Assembly: GCA_022821495.1 (NCBI GenBank) | Contig: JAJEDN010000072.1 | Location: 1 to 64,000 of the forward strand | Direction of reading: 5' to 3' | Source: Candidatus Poribacteria bacterium | GTDB lineage: Bacteria > Poribacteria > WGA-4E > WGA-3G | Length of the DNA stretch: 64,000 nucleotides | Part shown: positions 17,191 to 25,997 of the stretch, one piece after another | Layout of the letters: every line of letters begins with the position of its first letter | Position numbering within the stretch: the first letter of the stretch is position 1 | Position numbers and translations under genes: made by a program | The notes under the pieces: generated by a model | Databases searched by the model: none | Told to the model about the DNA's origin: nothing | What the model saw: the letters and a program-made list of their open reading frames with translations, nothing else

Positions 17191-17931
17191 CTACGAAATC
17201 CCGTCCCAATATTTCCACATATCCTCGGGGGTTTCAAACCTAATCTCGTCAAGATCTTTTCGGCGATATCTACTGATGAGGGCAATTCTGACATTGTGTC
17301 CACAGTTTGAACCAGCAGTATGGCTCATTTGATGATGCCAAAAACAGACATCGCCGCCCTCACCTGTGAACTCATAACTCGGTCCTAAATCAAACGGAGC
17401 AACACCACCGGGGAGGCTATCCAAATCGTGATGTCTGAAATACTCTGCCCAAACTCGATGGCTCCCGGGCCAGACAGTAAACCCACCATCCTGTTTTTTA
17501 ACCGTGTCAAGATAAACGGTCGCACCGAGCGTGAACGCACCAACAACACCCTTGGGTACACCGTTCGTCGGGGTATGGTAACCGTCGAGGTGTCCGCCGC
17601 CGGGTTCGCGCCATTCTCTATCTGGATCCGGGAAATTGATATGGGGACCTGCGCCGCCGCTTGAATTTAATCTATCCTTGCCAACCAATTCTTCTGCCAT
17701 AGCGAAGACCCGATTGTTGTATGTTGTCCCAGCGATAACATCTTCACCGCCGATAGGCACCGTACGATACCCTTTACGAATCCAAGACTCCGGGTCGTCT
17801 CTATCTTCGTCGAGTGCCTCCCAAAGCCTGTCAAGTGCAGCATCAACTGTCTCTGATTCCACTGCACCGCGCACAACCAAATATCCGTTTTCTTTGAAAA
17901 ATTCTTTGTCTGCATCCGATAAATATGGCAT
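17191..17931 (-). CDS. Phytanoyl-CoA dioxygenase (PhyH) family protein
   Basis: Fe(II)/2-oxoglutarate-dependent oxygenase, 246 residues. Iron ligands are H114 and D116 in GGGHLDGYH and H204 in QMSHTAGSN, with R215 (NVRIALISRYRR) placed to bind the 2-oxoglutarate carboxylate. The N-terminal helix FFKENGYLVVRGAV is the family hallmark. GGAAAAGAAG precedes the ATG. It lies 34 bp after an MR/MLE gene and may be transcribed with it. The substrate is unknown; most bacterial PhyH proteins do not act on phytanoyl-CoA. Confidence 0.9.
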   Translation of the reverse strand: MPYLSDADKEFFKENGYLVVRGAVESETVDAALDRLWEALDEDRDDPESWIRKGYRTVPIGGEDVIAGTTYNNRVFAMAEELVGKDRLNSSGGAGPHINFPDPDREWREPGGGHLDGYHTPTNGVPKGVVGAFTLGATVYLDTVKKQDGGFTVWPGSHRVWAEYFRHHDLDSLPGGVAPFDLGPSYEFTGEGGDVCFWHHQMSHTAGSNCGHNVRIALISRYRRKDLDEIRFETPEDMWKYWDGIS

Positions 17932-17965
17932 ATTCTTCTTTTCCTTTCAGATTGCAAGTACGTTG

Positions 17966-19090
17966 CTACACGCGAACCTCGAATCCGTTCTCTTCACGCG
18001 CTTTTTGGTAAGGTGTCTCCTCTATATTCAACCCGAAACCAGGACGCTGTGGCACATTCACATAACCGTTGGATACGGAATAAGCTGAATCATCTATACC
18101 CGGAGTCGTCGCATGATCCCACTCGGTGAACTCAAATCGTTCCACCTTCGCTGCGAGATGACAGGTAACGAAATTACCGTAGTAGCCACCATAGTGATGC
18201 GGTGCTGTCCCAACGCCGGAGGCATCCAATTCAGGACCCAATTCAAGCCAACGTGAAAAGCCAGGAGAGAAAATATCATATTGGACGATGTCAATGAGTC
18301 CATCTTTTGCCCAATCTACAAGGTGCGGTGACGCGCCCCCTTCACCATCGGCAATACGGGTTTCCAAACCTTCGGCATTTAGCCACTCTTTCAAGAGGCT
18401 ATAGACGCGGGCATCCTCGTGGAACGCTTCTTCCATCCAATAGACCTTCGCATCGGCAGCTCCACCTAATACCTGTTTGGTTAAATTGAGGTTATAGCCG
18501 TTGTTTGCATCTATTAAAATCGTAGCATCAGGTCCAACAGCCTCGCGTACAGCACAGATAACATCAATATCCCGCTGAGTCCCTTTATCAAGAGGCATGT
18601 GCATCGCGCCACGACCGACTTTGATCTTATAGGCGTTATGTCCGCGTGCCTTTCCCTCTAATGCCTCGGAGGCGATAAGCGCAGCTGCTTCAGCATTATC
18701 GTCAATATGCAAATCATCAATATAAAGCGAGGTATCGTAACACGGTGCTTGGAACTCACCGTTCTGCCCAGAAAGCATTGCATATACCGGTTTCTGTGTT
18801 AACTGTCCGACCAAATCCCAGAGCGGGTACTCCAGCATCCTGAATTCTTCGGTGACACCACTCTCTGTGTCAAACGCCTCGCTCAGCTGAAACCCGACAA
18901 TCGCCTCAGCTTTTTCGCGTGAAATCGGTGAAAACCCAAAACCGCTAACGCCATCTGTCGTCGTTAGGCGAGCAATAGGGGGACGGACATGCAGCCCGTG
19001 TTCACCGAGTCGCGAATTGCAACCGGCTTTGCGCGGGCGTTCGCCTGTTAAGCGTGCCCATTCAATACGTTCAATCCTTACATTCTCCAT
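17966..19090 (-). CDS. Mandelate racemase/muconate lactonizing enzyme family protein
   Basis: 374 residues of the enolase superfamily. The catalytic KxK is YKIKVGRG. Metal ligands are the Asp in LIDANNGYN, Glu in WMEEAF and Asp/Glu in IADGEG. A C-terminal APHHYGGYYG may provide a further acid/base His. Metal-dependent abstraction of an alpha-proton from a carboxylate is expected; dehydration of a sugar acid is most likely, but the substrate cannot be read. It is followed by PhyH. Its ribosome binding site (AAGGAAAG) sits inside a tandemly duplicated 23-bp segment. Confidence 0.88.
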   Translation of the reverse strand: MENVRIERIEWARLTGERPRKAGCNSRLGEHGLHVRPPIARLTTTDGVSGFGFSPISREKAEAIVGFQLSEAFDTESGVTEEFRMLEYPLWDLVGQLTQKPVYAMLSGQNGEFQAPCYDTSLYIDDLHIDDNAEAAALIASEALEGKARGHNAYKIKVGRGAMHMPLDKGTQRDIDVICAVREAVGPDATILIDANNGYNLNLTKQVLGGAADAKVYWMEEAFHEDARVYSLLKEWLNAEGLETRIADGEGGASPHLVDWAKDGLIDIVQYDIFSPGFSRWLELGPELDASGVGTAPHHYGGYYGNFVTCHLAAKVERFEFTEWDHATTPGIDDSAYSVSNGYVNVPQRPGFGLNIEETPYQKAREENGFEVRV

Positions 19091-19138
19091 TTTTTAACTT
19101 TCCTTGCGGTTCGTTTTTTTAACTTTCCTTGCGGTTCG
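19091..19138. repeat. Tandem duplication of a ribosome-binding region
   Basis: Two copies of a 23-bp unit (TTTTTAACTTTCCTTGCGGT plus TCG on the plus strand, at 19091-19113 and 19116-19138) lie directly before the ATG of the MR/MLE gene. On the minus strand each copy carries GCAAGGAAAG, a Shine-Dalgarno sequence, so the gene has one functional site 7 nt from its start and a spare copy 25 nt further upstream. Confidence 0.75.
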
Positions 19139-19249
19139 GTGAGGTGGATTTGAAGTTTGAAAGTCTCTCTCCGTAGATACCGCTCTCCATTCCATTACGA
19201 GCTACAGTTCTGACGGTGCAAGCGGCGCAGAAACTCGATATTTAAAAAT

Positions 19250-19759
19250 TTACAATTGTGTTTCAAGTAGCGCGAGACTTTTCGGGTCCAACTTATGGTA
19301 GTTCTCAATTTCATATCTGTTACCATCGGCATCCTTAATCAGGACGCGTCCGTTCTCAAGCGTAACAATATCGTACCGAGTACGCAAACCGAATTCTACA
19401 TCACCCTGAGAAGTTTCAACGACCCACTGGGTGATCCCGAATTGTCCATCCAACTCGTGAATCTTGGTAATTTTCGGCATAAAGTACCGTTTTTGTAACT
19501 CCTCCACGAGCACCTCACCGGATGCGCGAGGGAGTTGCTTTATATCCTCAATAATGCCGAGTTCATTAGATTCTTCATCTACGAGGGAAATATATCGATC
19601 CGTTTCGCTGACAGGAAAAGCACAGATCGGTTCAACCTTCGCATGGGTTGTTCCGTCCGGAAGTTGGACAACAAGTTCTTCAAATGCGTTTCGCTCAATT
19701 CTGACCCGACTCGCATCAAGGAACTCTAATTCATCAGTTACCTTAATCGCTTCCTTCAT
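19250..19759 (-). CDS. DUF1854 family protein
   Basis: 169 residues resembling DUF1854, a family usually encoded beside an ABC exporter and annotated as cyanophycin-metabolism-associated in some proteobacteria. The fold looks beta-rich: FEELVVQLPDGTTH, VEPICAFPVSETDRYISLVDEESNELGII, DVEFGLRTRYDIVTLENGRVLIKDADGNRYEI. The start at 19759 has GGAGGCG upstream; a longer open frame to 19879 overlaps the ABC gene and looks non-coding. It follows the exporter gene by 28 bp and is surely co-transcribed. The exact role is unknown. Confidence 0.8.
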   Translation of the reverse strand: MKEAIKVTDELEFLDASRVRIERNAFEELVVQLPDGTTHAKVEPICAFPVSETDRYISLVDEESNELGIIEDIKQLPRASGEVLVEELQKRYFMPKITKIHELDGQFGITQWVVETSQGDVEFGLRTRYDIVTLENGRVLIKDADGNRYEIENYHKLDPKSLALLETQL

Positions 19760-19787
19760 CAACGCGCCTCCTTCTGCGATGGTCAAA

Positions 19788-22235
19788 TCACCATGCGCGA
19801 ATTTTCGATAATTCGGTCTGCTTCTCACACAGGCCCGCGTAAGTCCCCTCTCTGGCAAGCAGTTCCTCATGGGTCCCAATTTCGTCTACCTGCCCCTCTT
19901 TCAGCACGACAAGGCGGTCAGCATATTTAAGGGTCGACAGTCTGTGCGCAATAGCAAACACCGTTCTGCCTTGAACGAGCCGTTCTAACGCCTCTTGGAT
20001 TTTGGATTCGGTTTCCGTATCAACGGAGGAGGTGGCTTCATCTAAGATAAGGACGCGCGGATTTTTCAAAATCGCCCGAGCAATAGAGATACGTTGCCGT
20101 TCACCGCCAGAGACTCTCGCACCTCTCTCACCCACCATCGTGTCATAACCGTCAGGGAACTTGATAATAAAATCGTGTGCGTTTGCTGCCCGCGCAGCCG
20201 CAATAATTTCCCGCCGAGATGCCCCGGGTTTCGAGTAACCGATATTCTCTGCTATCGTGCCTTGGAATAGGAACGGATCCTGCAATACGACACCCACCTG
20301 CTGCCGCAGTGCTTTCACCTGAATGTCGCGACTGTCATGACCATCAATCATTATTGTCCCATCGTTCGGGTCGTAAAAACGGGTAATGAGGTTGATGAGC
20401 GTGCTTTTCCCTGCACCGCTGTGCCCAACCAACCCTATCATTTCACCGGGTTCCACTTGAAAACTGACCCCGTTGAGCGCGTTTTTCTCGTTATCATAGG
20501 AGAAATAGACGTCCCTAAATTCGACAGCACCGCGAATATTCCCCAGAGCTACTGCATCCGCTTTATCAGCGACGCTCGGGGGTGTGTCCATAATTTCAAA
20601 CACACGCTCGGCGGAGGTACCCGCTCGGATAAATCTTTCGTTCATCTGACAGAGCGTATGCACAGGTCTGATGAATCCCATCATATAACTCTGAAACATA
20701 ATTAGGGTCCCGAGTTCCAAATCACCTTGGAAAATCTGCCATCCACCGACTAACCAGATGATCGTCCGGCCGGAAAAGACAATAAACTCCATAATTGGGC
20801 GGTAAAGCGTGCCAAGTTTCGCAGCGTTCATCTCGCCACTAAAGACTTGATGTGTCAAATCGCTAAACCGATTTATCTCATAGCGTTCGCGGGCAAATGC
20901 TTTGACAACGCGGACCCCTGGGATCGTGCTGGCAAGAATCGTGCTAATGTTCGCATACCGTTTCCATAAAACATGATAGACTTTGCCCATCTTTTTCCCA
21001 AAAAAGATTGTGAAAAAGACAAAACAAGGAATAGGGATTAGCGTCCAGAGCGCAAGTTGCCAATTGAAATAGAACATGATCGCGCACATATAGAGGATCG
21101 TGAGGGAATCACCGACTATATCTTGCAACCCGTTTGCGATGAAGTCCCGGAGCCTTGACACATCGTGCGTAATCCGCGACATCAGGTTCCCAGTATCCCG
21201 TTCATGAAAGAAGTCAATCGAGAGCGCGTTCAAATGCTCATACGTCTCGTTTTGGAGCCGCCTCGTGATATTTTGACCCACCCAGGCCATCATATACCCA
21301 CGCACCGCTGAAGCTATCATGGTAAACACCGAAACACCCGCCATGATCAGCACAAGCCCTATCAGATGCCCAAAAGTGCCAGCAGCCGGTATGTTGTCAA
21401 ACCACTCTCCCAAAAAATTGACGGTCCCTTGAAGGTGACCCCACGTCGTTTCAGGAAACGCCTGCCCCGCAGCGACAGCAACTTCAACCCGTTTTAGAAC
21501 ACTATCAATCAACTCTTTAGCAAGAATCGGTGGATAGACAGCGACAAACCGGATGACCATCATCAACAGGAAGGCCGGAACAATGACGTGCAAAAGCGGA
21601 GTAGAGTACCTAATAAGCCGAAAAATGAGTTTCCGTTTTTGAACACAATTGACACAGACTCCCGACCAGCTTGGAATCGGCTGGTCACACTTCTCGCATC
21701 GACCTTTATCCTTGCCACCCAGACCACGTCCACGCCTGCCGCGCGGTCTACCGTCTGCGTCTCTTTCCTTTTGCGGAATTAATTCCTCCAACTCTGAAAC
21801 AGCAAGATTGAACTTCGGGGTTAACCGCTTTGAGTAACGGGACACCTCAAAAGCGTTGTCCGCAGTACTTACCTTGAGAATGTTATTCCCGTACATCTCA
21901 AGGATTTCGATATCTTCAACAGCCGTAAGAGGTACTTCGCGCATGTGGTGCCCCATAGCACCATTCTGATTAAAAGCGATGAGTCGTTTATCGGTAACTA
22001 ACAGCCAATCCTTGCCGTAGGTACCGTCAAAGCGCAGATCTGTTGAAACAGCAACTTTAATTTCTTCGCCTGTTTCAAACAGTGCCTCCGCCTGTTCTTT
22101 CAGGAGTTCAGGCACCTCTTCCATTGTCGTGAGTGGCTCATGGTTTAGCTTCCGGAGTTTCGATCCCCCACTAAAAGAACTCATCCGCCTTCGGGACCCC
22201 CGATCGCGTCCTGAACCTGGTATCGACCCGTGCAT
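19788..22235 (-). CDS. ABC exporter with N-terminal PH-like domain and zinc ribbon
   Basis: 815 residues, longer than the usual 580-600 of a half-transporter. Residues about 45-155 form a PH-like sensor region (DWLLVTDKRLIAFNQ). A CxxC-x10-CxxC zinc ribbon follows at C180/C183/C194/C197. Then comes a type IV exporter membrane domain (about 205-520) and an ATPase domain with Walker A GHSGAGKST, signature VSGGERQ and Walker B LILDEATS. The intracellular extras suggest that transport is regulated by a cytosolic ligand. Partner gene encodes the DUF1854 protein. GGGGGTT stands before the ATG. Substrate unknown. Confidence 0.9.
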   Translation of the reverse strand: MHGSIPGSGRDRGSRRRMSSFSGGSKLRKLNHEPLTTMEEVPELLKEQAEALFETGEEIKVAVSTDLRFDGTYGKDWLLVTDKRLIAFNQNGAMGHHMREVPLTAVEDIEILEMYGNNILKVSTADNAFEVSRYSKRLTPKFNLAVSELEELIPQKERDADGRPRGRRGRGLGGKDKGRCEKCDQPIPSWSGVCVNCVQKRKLIFRLIRYSTPLLHVIVPAFLLMMVIRFVAVYPPILAKELIDSVLKRVEVAVAAGQAFPETTWGHLQGTVNFLGEWFDNIPAAGTFGHLIGLVLIMAGVSVFTMIASAVRGYMMAWVGQNITRRLQNETYEHLNALSIDFFHERDTGNLMSRITHDVSRLRDFIANGLQDIVGDSLTILYMCAIMFYFNWQLALWTLIPIPCFVFFTIFFGKKMGKVYHVLWKRYANISTILASTIPGVRVVKAFARERYEINRFSDLTHQVFSGEMNAAKLGTLYRPIMEFIVFSGRTIIWLVGGWQIFQGDLELGTLIMFQSYMMGFIRPVHTLCQMNERFIRAGTSAERVFEIMDTPPSVADKADAVALGNIRGAVEFRDVYFSYDNEKNALNGVSFQVEPGEMIGLVGHSGAGKSTLINLITRFYDPNDGTIMIDGHDSRDIQVKALRQQVGVVLQDPFLFQGTIAENIGYSKPGASRREIIAAARAANAHDFIIKFPDGYDTMVGERGARVSGGERQRISIARAILKNPRVLILDEATSSVDTETESKIQEALERLVQGRTVFAIAHRLSTLKYADRLVVLKEGQVDEIGTHEELLAREGTYAGLCEKQTELSKIRAW

Positions 22236-22559
22236 AAATTAACCCCCCACAGTTTAAAGGTGTGGTTTCTAAACACTTACAGATACTTTATTTAACGAAA
22301 ATATGGCGAAAAAGTTGAATTAAAAATACAAAATGCCTGTGAGAAGGCACGGGTAACCTCCAAATCAGGCATTTATGGTAGATTTTAGAATTACTTGGAC
22401 ACTCTTAATGCAAAGTCAACCCCCTAAATTCCCCAACCCCCCTTTATCCCCCCTTATCAGGGGGGTAGGGGGACTTTGAGAAAGACAGGGTTATTGATAA
22501 AGGTCAACTTATTTTTATAATTCACCATAGTTCGTCAGAACAGCGTTTTTCAGGTCAAT
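22236..22559. other. Intergenic region with two inverted-repeat structures
   Basis: 324 bp without a gene. At 22331-22374 a 9-bp perfect stem (AAATGCCTG/CAGGCATTT) encloses two smaller hairpins. At 22421-22478 a nested palindrome (AAAGTC, CCCCCTA ... CCCCCC-TTATCA-GGGGGG ... TAGGGGG, GACTTT) belongs to a dispersed repeat with another copy near 48334. The first lies 95-140 bp upstream of the ABC exporter start and could be part of its leader. Confidence 0.6.
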
Positions 22560-22976
22560 CTACGGGTTCGGCGGAGAGGTACAGATTAAGACCTCCATCG
22601 ATTCATCACCGGTGTTTTCAATCCCATGCTCACACCACGGTGGAAGATGGATGAACGTTCCTGCTTCAACAGGCACCTTTTCACCAGCAAGCGTCATTAC
22701 GCCTTTCCCTTTCAAGATGACGTAGCACTCTTCCGTGTGATGGCTTCCCGGTTCAAGCACGACGTGCGGCGGCACAAAAAACACGACAAGTCCTAAATTC
22801 TCTGCTGGCGCGTTCGGATTCGCTGGATGCACGACACGCACACCGATGCCATCGCAACCCGGATATCTTACCGGCACCCCATCTTGGACCGTGACAACAT
22901 TCGCTCGCACCTGATGCGCTGGTTTCGGAATAGGGGGTTCACCTTGATACCCTTTAAACGTAGTAATCTTTGCCAT
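22560..22976 (-). CDS. Cupin domain protein
   Basis: 138 residues, small single-domain cupin. Motif 1 appears as PGSHHTEECYVILKGKG and motif 2 as PPWCEHGIENTGDE; the metal-binding His/Glu set (H, H, E and H) is complete, so a bound metal is likely. RNA start: AAGGAG lies 9 nt before the ATG at 22976, whereas the ATG two codons earlier is too close. Family members range from isomerases and dioxygenases to storage folds. It may serve sugar or aromatic metabolism with the neighbouring SDR, but that is guesswork. Confidence 0.85.
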   Translation of the reverse strand: MAKITTFKGYQGEPPIPKPAHQVRANVVTVQDGVPVRYPGCDGIGVRVVHPANPNAPAENLGLVVFFVPPHVVLEPGSHHTEECYVILKGKGVMTLAGEKVPVEAGTFIHLPPWCEHGIENTGDESMEVLICTSPPNP

Positions 22977-23044
22977 TTTCATCTCCTTAGAAATAGTTGT
23001 TAGTTATCAGTTATAAGTTGTTAGTTCAAGAGGTATAGGTGCAT

Positions 23045-23863
23045 CTACCAATCCCGTGTATAGCCCGCAGTCCATCCACCATCTACCGCAATCACACTCC
23101 CGTTGACATAACTTGCATCCGGCGAAACGAGAAAAAGAACCGCTGCTGCGATTTCTGTCGTTTCCCCCGGTCTGCCAAGCGGAATGTGCGATAACAGACT
23201 CGCGGCGTTTTCTGTATATGCCCCGTCATCTCCATAGAAGAGTGCCTCTGTGCCGCGGGTTAACGTCGAACCGGGTGCGACAGCGTTTACCAGAATACCC
23301 TCCGGTCCGAGTTCCAATGCCATTGAACGCGTCAGATTGGCAACCCCTGCCTTCGCCGCGACGTAAGCACTCTGCAAACGTAACGGCACTAACCCTGCAA
23401 TAGAACTGATGTTAACAATCCGTCCAGTCGCATTCTCCGAACCAGACCTGCTATGCGTTTTAAGGATATAAGGAATAACAGCACGACTCGTTGTGAAAAC
23501 ACCCGTGAGGTCTATCTCCAAAATACGGTGCCAATCCTCTATAGTGTATTGATGAATCGGTACTCTATCGCTCTTGGTGTTTATCCCGGCGTTGTTCACC
23601 AAAATCTCGACCTTGCCAAAGTGTCCGGCAATCCGATCTGCGACAATCTCCATCTGTGCCGCATCTGACACATCGCCTTCGACAAATAGACACGTCCCAC
23701 CGCTTCGCTGAATTTCTTCGGTGGTCTCTTTACCTGACTGTACATCAATATCAACAATTGCCACAGAAGCACCATTATCAATCAACTTATCTACAATCGC
23801 GCGACCGATACCTTGCGCACCCCCTGTAACAACCGCGACTTGTCCTTCAAGCGCAACCTTCAT
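23045..23863 (-). CDS. Short-chain dehydrogenase/reductase (SDR)
   Basis: 272 residues, classical SDR resembling FabG or glucose 1-dehydrogenase. The cofactor motif TGGAQGIG is at residues 13-20, Asp in VDIDV after strand 2 points to NAD(H), NNAG follows strand 4, and the catalytic Ser-Tyr-Lys is seen as NISSIAG ... YVAAKAG. C-terminal VNGSVIAVDGGWTAG is characteristic. AAGGAGCATGGT precedes the ATG. Its start overlaps the stop of the NhaC-type antiporter gene in an ATGA junction, so the two are translationally coupled. Confidence 0.92.
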   Translation of the reverse strand: MKVALEGQVAVVTGGAQGIGRAIVDKLIDNGASVAIVDIDVQSGKETTEEIQRSGGTCLFVEGDVSDAAQMEIVADRIAGHFGKVEILVNNAGINTKSDRVPIHQYTIEDWHRILEIDLTGVFTTSRAVIPYILKTHSRSGSENATGRIVNISSIAGLVPLRLQSAYVAAKAGVANLTRSMALELGPEGILVNAVAPGSTLTRGTEALFYGDDGAYTENAASLLSHIPLGRPGETTEIAAAVLFLVSPDASYVNGSVIAVDGGWTAGYTRDW

Positions 23864-25542
23864 ACCATGCTCCTTTTTTGAACCTTACGGTAACCAGAAA
23901 CTCCACAAAACAGCAAGATTATTACAGCAGTCCCCCCCGCAATTCCGACTGCTGAAGAGAGACCGAGCGCGGCAGGTAGATAACCGCAAAACAATGCAAT
24001 ACTCGCAACGGTAAGGCTATAAGGCAGTTGCGTTCTCACATGGTGTAACGGATCGCAACTACTGGCGATAGAACTCAAAATCGTTGTATCCGAAAGCGGC
24101 GAGCAGTGGTCCCCAAAGATGGCACCATCCAGTACTGCACCGAGACAAATGATCGTCGTGAGTCCGTAACTATCGCCATCAAGCGAAAACGCCACTGGAA
24201 TCGCAGTCGGAATCAGGATCGCCATTGTGCCCCAACTCGTGCCTGTTGCGAAAGAGGTCACGGCACCACAGATAAACACAAGAATCGGGAACCAGAGCGG
24301 TGATACAACATCACTGAGCATCGTAGCCAGAAAATCACCCGTCATCAACCTATCGCAACTCGCCTTGAGTCCCCACGCCAATAACAGAATGCTCAACGGT
24401 GTGAGGCTCCCCTTTATACCGTTCCAAACGACTGGCGCGATATCCGCAAATCGTAACTTTGAGAGTAGACGTGCACAGATGATTGAGACGACAAACGCAC
24501 TCGCTGCCGCACAAGCAAGCACCATTACATTGTTCGCCTCTGAAAGCGCGTTCCGCCAAGATGTCAGGGAAAGAATAGACCCAGTCCCGTTACCATCTAT
24601 CCAGAAACCTCCCAAAAGCAGTCCAAAAAGCGTTAAAAGTGGTAAAACCGCCGAAAAGGGTTGGACAACGGCGTTGGGTAGGCTGGCAAAAGATCCGGCG
24701 TGTCCGAGTGCCTGTGCATCTGGGGCGGCAATGTCTCCCGTCTCTCGCGCCCGGGTCTCGGCTTGGTGCATCGCCCCATAATCTCTGCCGCTGATTGCAT
24801 TGACAATAACAAAGATGATGGTCAACACACAGTAAAACCGAAAGCTGAGGGCATCAAAGAACATGGAATACCCGTCACGTCCAAGCCCAAGTGTCCCCGA
24901 TATATCCTCAAAGAGTCCCACTTCATAGCCGATCCAGGTGCTAACAAACGCGAGCCCCGCAATCGGGGCACTTGTGGAATCTACAAGGAACGCCAACTTC
25001 TCACGACTGACGCGATGATGATCAGTGAGCGGACGCATTGTCGGTCCGACAAGCATCGCATTAGAATAATCCCCAATAAAGATGACGATCCCCATCAAAC
25101 CGGTGATAAACTGTGATGAACGCGGTCCCTTCGCAAACTGAGAGAGCCAGATAACCACCCCGCCAATGCCGCCGGAGGCGACCACCACGGAAATCGTCGC
25201 CATGATCAGAAAAACAAACAGCACCACCCAGAAATTGAAGAGATCTATCCCATCATTGCCGACACTCACGGCGCGGACGAACCAGACGGCTTCCGCCAAG
25301 AATCCACTTGGTGTAGCACCTTTTTGATACCACGAGAGCAGCAGTCCGACACCGACAGCTATACAGAGACTCGGAAACAATCGAGCCGTCACGATTGCTA
25401 ACGTAACAGCAAGCAGCGGTGGGATGATGCTGTACCACAAAAGTGTCTCAGCATCGCTAACCTGTCCGGCACGCCACTGAAAAATGAAACAGAGTAAGAA
25501 AAAAGTTAAAAAGCCGATTACATATTTTAATTTAGAATTCAT
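23860..25542 (-). CDS. NhaC family Na+/H+ antiporter
   Basis: 560 residues with about 11-13 transmembrane helices. Conserved features of the NhaC/malate-lactate antiporter branch are present: VVASGGIGGVV, the polar GDYSNAMLVGPTMRPLTD stretch, CGAVTSFATGTSWGT, and GDHCSPLSDTTILSS at the C-terminal half. Start at 25542 chosen because GAGGA lies 6 nt upstream and a hydrophobic helix follows; the open frame extends further to 25629. Exchanges Na+ for H+, or couples to an organic acid, in the inner membrane. It shares an ATGA overlap with the SDR gene. Confidence 0.88.
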   Translation of the reverse strand: MNSKLKYVIGFLTFFLLCFIFQWRAGQVSDAETLLWYSIIPPLLAVTLAIVTARLFPSLCIAVGVGLLLSWYQKGATPSGFLAEAVWFVRAVSVGNDGIDLFNFWVVLFVFLIMATISVVVASGGIGGVVIWLSQFAKGPRSSQFITGLMGIVIFIGDYSNAMLVGPTMRPLTDHHRVSREKLAFLVDSTSAPIAGLAFVSTWIGYEVGLFEDISGTLGLGRDGYSMFFDALSFRFYCVLTIIFVIVNAISGRDYGAMHQAETRARETGDIAAPDAQALGHAGSFASLPNAVVQPFSAVLPLLTLFGLLLGGFWIDGNGTGSILSLTSWRNALSEANNVMVLACAAASAFVVSIICARLLSKLRFADIAPVVWNGIKGSLTPLSILLLAWGLKASCDRLMTGDFLATMLSDVVSPLWFPILVFICGAVTSFATGTSWGTMAILIPTAIPVAFSLDGDSYGLTTIICLGAVLDGAIFGDHCSPLSDTTILSSIASSCDPLHHVRTQLPYSLTVASIALFCGYLPAALGLSSAVGIAGGTAVIILLFCGVSGYRKVQKRSMV

Positions 25543-25907
25543 CAGCGTCCTCGGCACCTTCGCTTTCTGTTCATAAGACTTTCCATTGTTGATTATGTGC
25601 ATCATAACAACTTTCGATGTCCCTTGCAAGCCAAAAGTACGAGTTGGGAGACCTTAGGGGAAACACCCAAGCAAAAACACCCTACACATTTGAAAAATGT
25701 CCAATTAATTCTAAACCTTACTATAACATCTCGTAGGGGCGGGGTCTCCCCGCCCGTTGCCAAGCACATCAATTGCGCGACATCAACCAGTATTTGTCTT
25801 GGCTTTACAGCTGCGACGTGCATTCCTAACCGCATCTACTATTAAACTTCACCTTCCAAAAAACAAATTTTGCACAGAAAGACACATTTTTTGAAAAAAA
25901 ACACATA
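25543..25907. other. Intergenic region with a GC-rich hairpin repeat
   Basis: Contains no convincing gene. A perfect 8-bp stem GGGCGGGG-TCT-CCCCGCCC sits at 25737-25755. It belongs to a family of GC-rich palindromes present in other intergenic parts of the window. Around 25800-25835 the sequence shares the string TGCATTCCTAAC with the reverse complement of a segment near 31543, suggesting the same dispersed repeat. Confidence 0.6.
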
Positions 25908-25997
25908 TTGTGTCGGAATTTAAGCAAAATTTCCGTGATTATATATGAAGCCAATCACAACTTCATCTCCGAAGAAGTGGGGTGCATAGTCAGAAAA

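Noticed and set aside
16771..17664. Plus-strand frames opposite the coiled-coil and PhyH genes
   Set aside because: Antisense to conserved genes and without any family resemblance.
19788..22235. Type I restriction or multidrug pump assignment for the ABC protein
   Set aside because: The N-terminal PH-like and zinc-ribbon regions and the DUF1854 partner point to a different, specialised exporter group.
24106..25116. Plus-strand open frames within the NhaC-like gene
   Set aside because: Antisense shadows; the minus-strand frame encodes clear antiporter helices.
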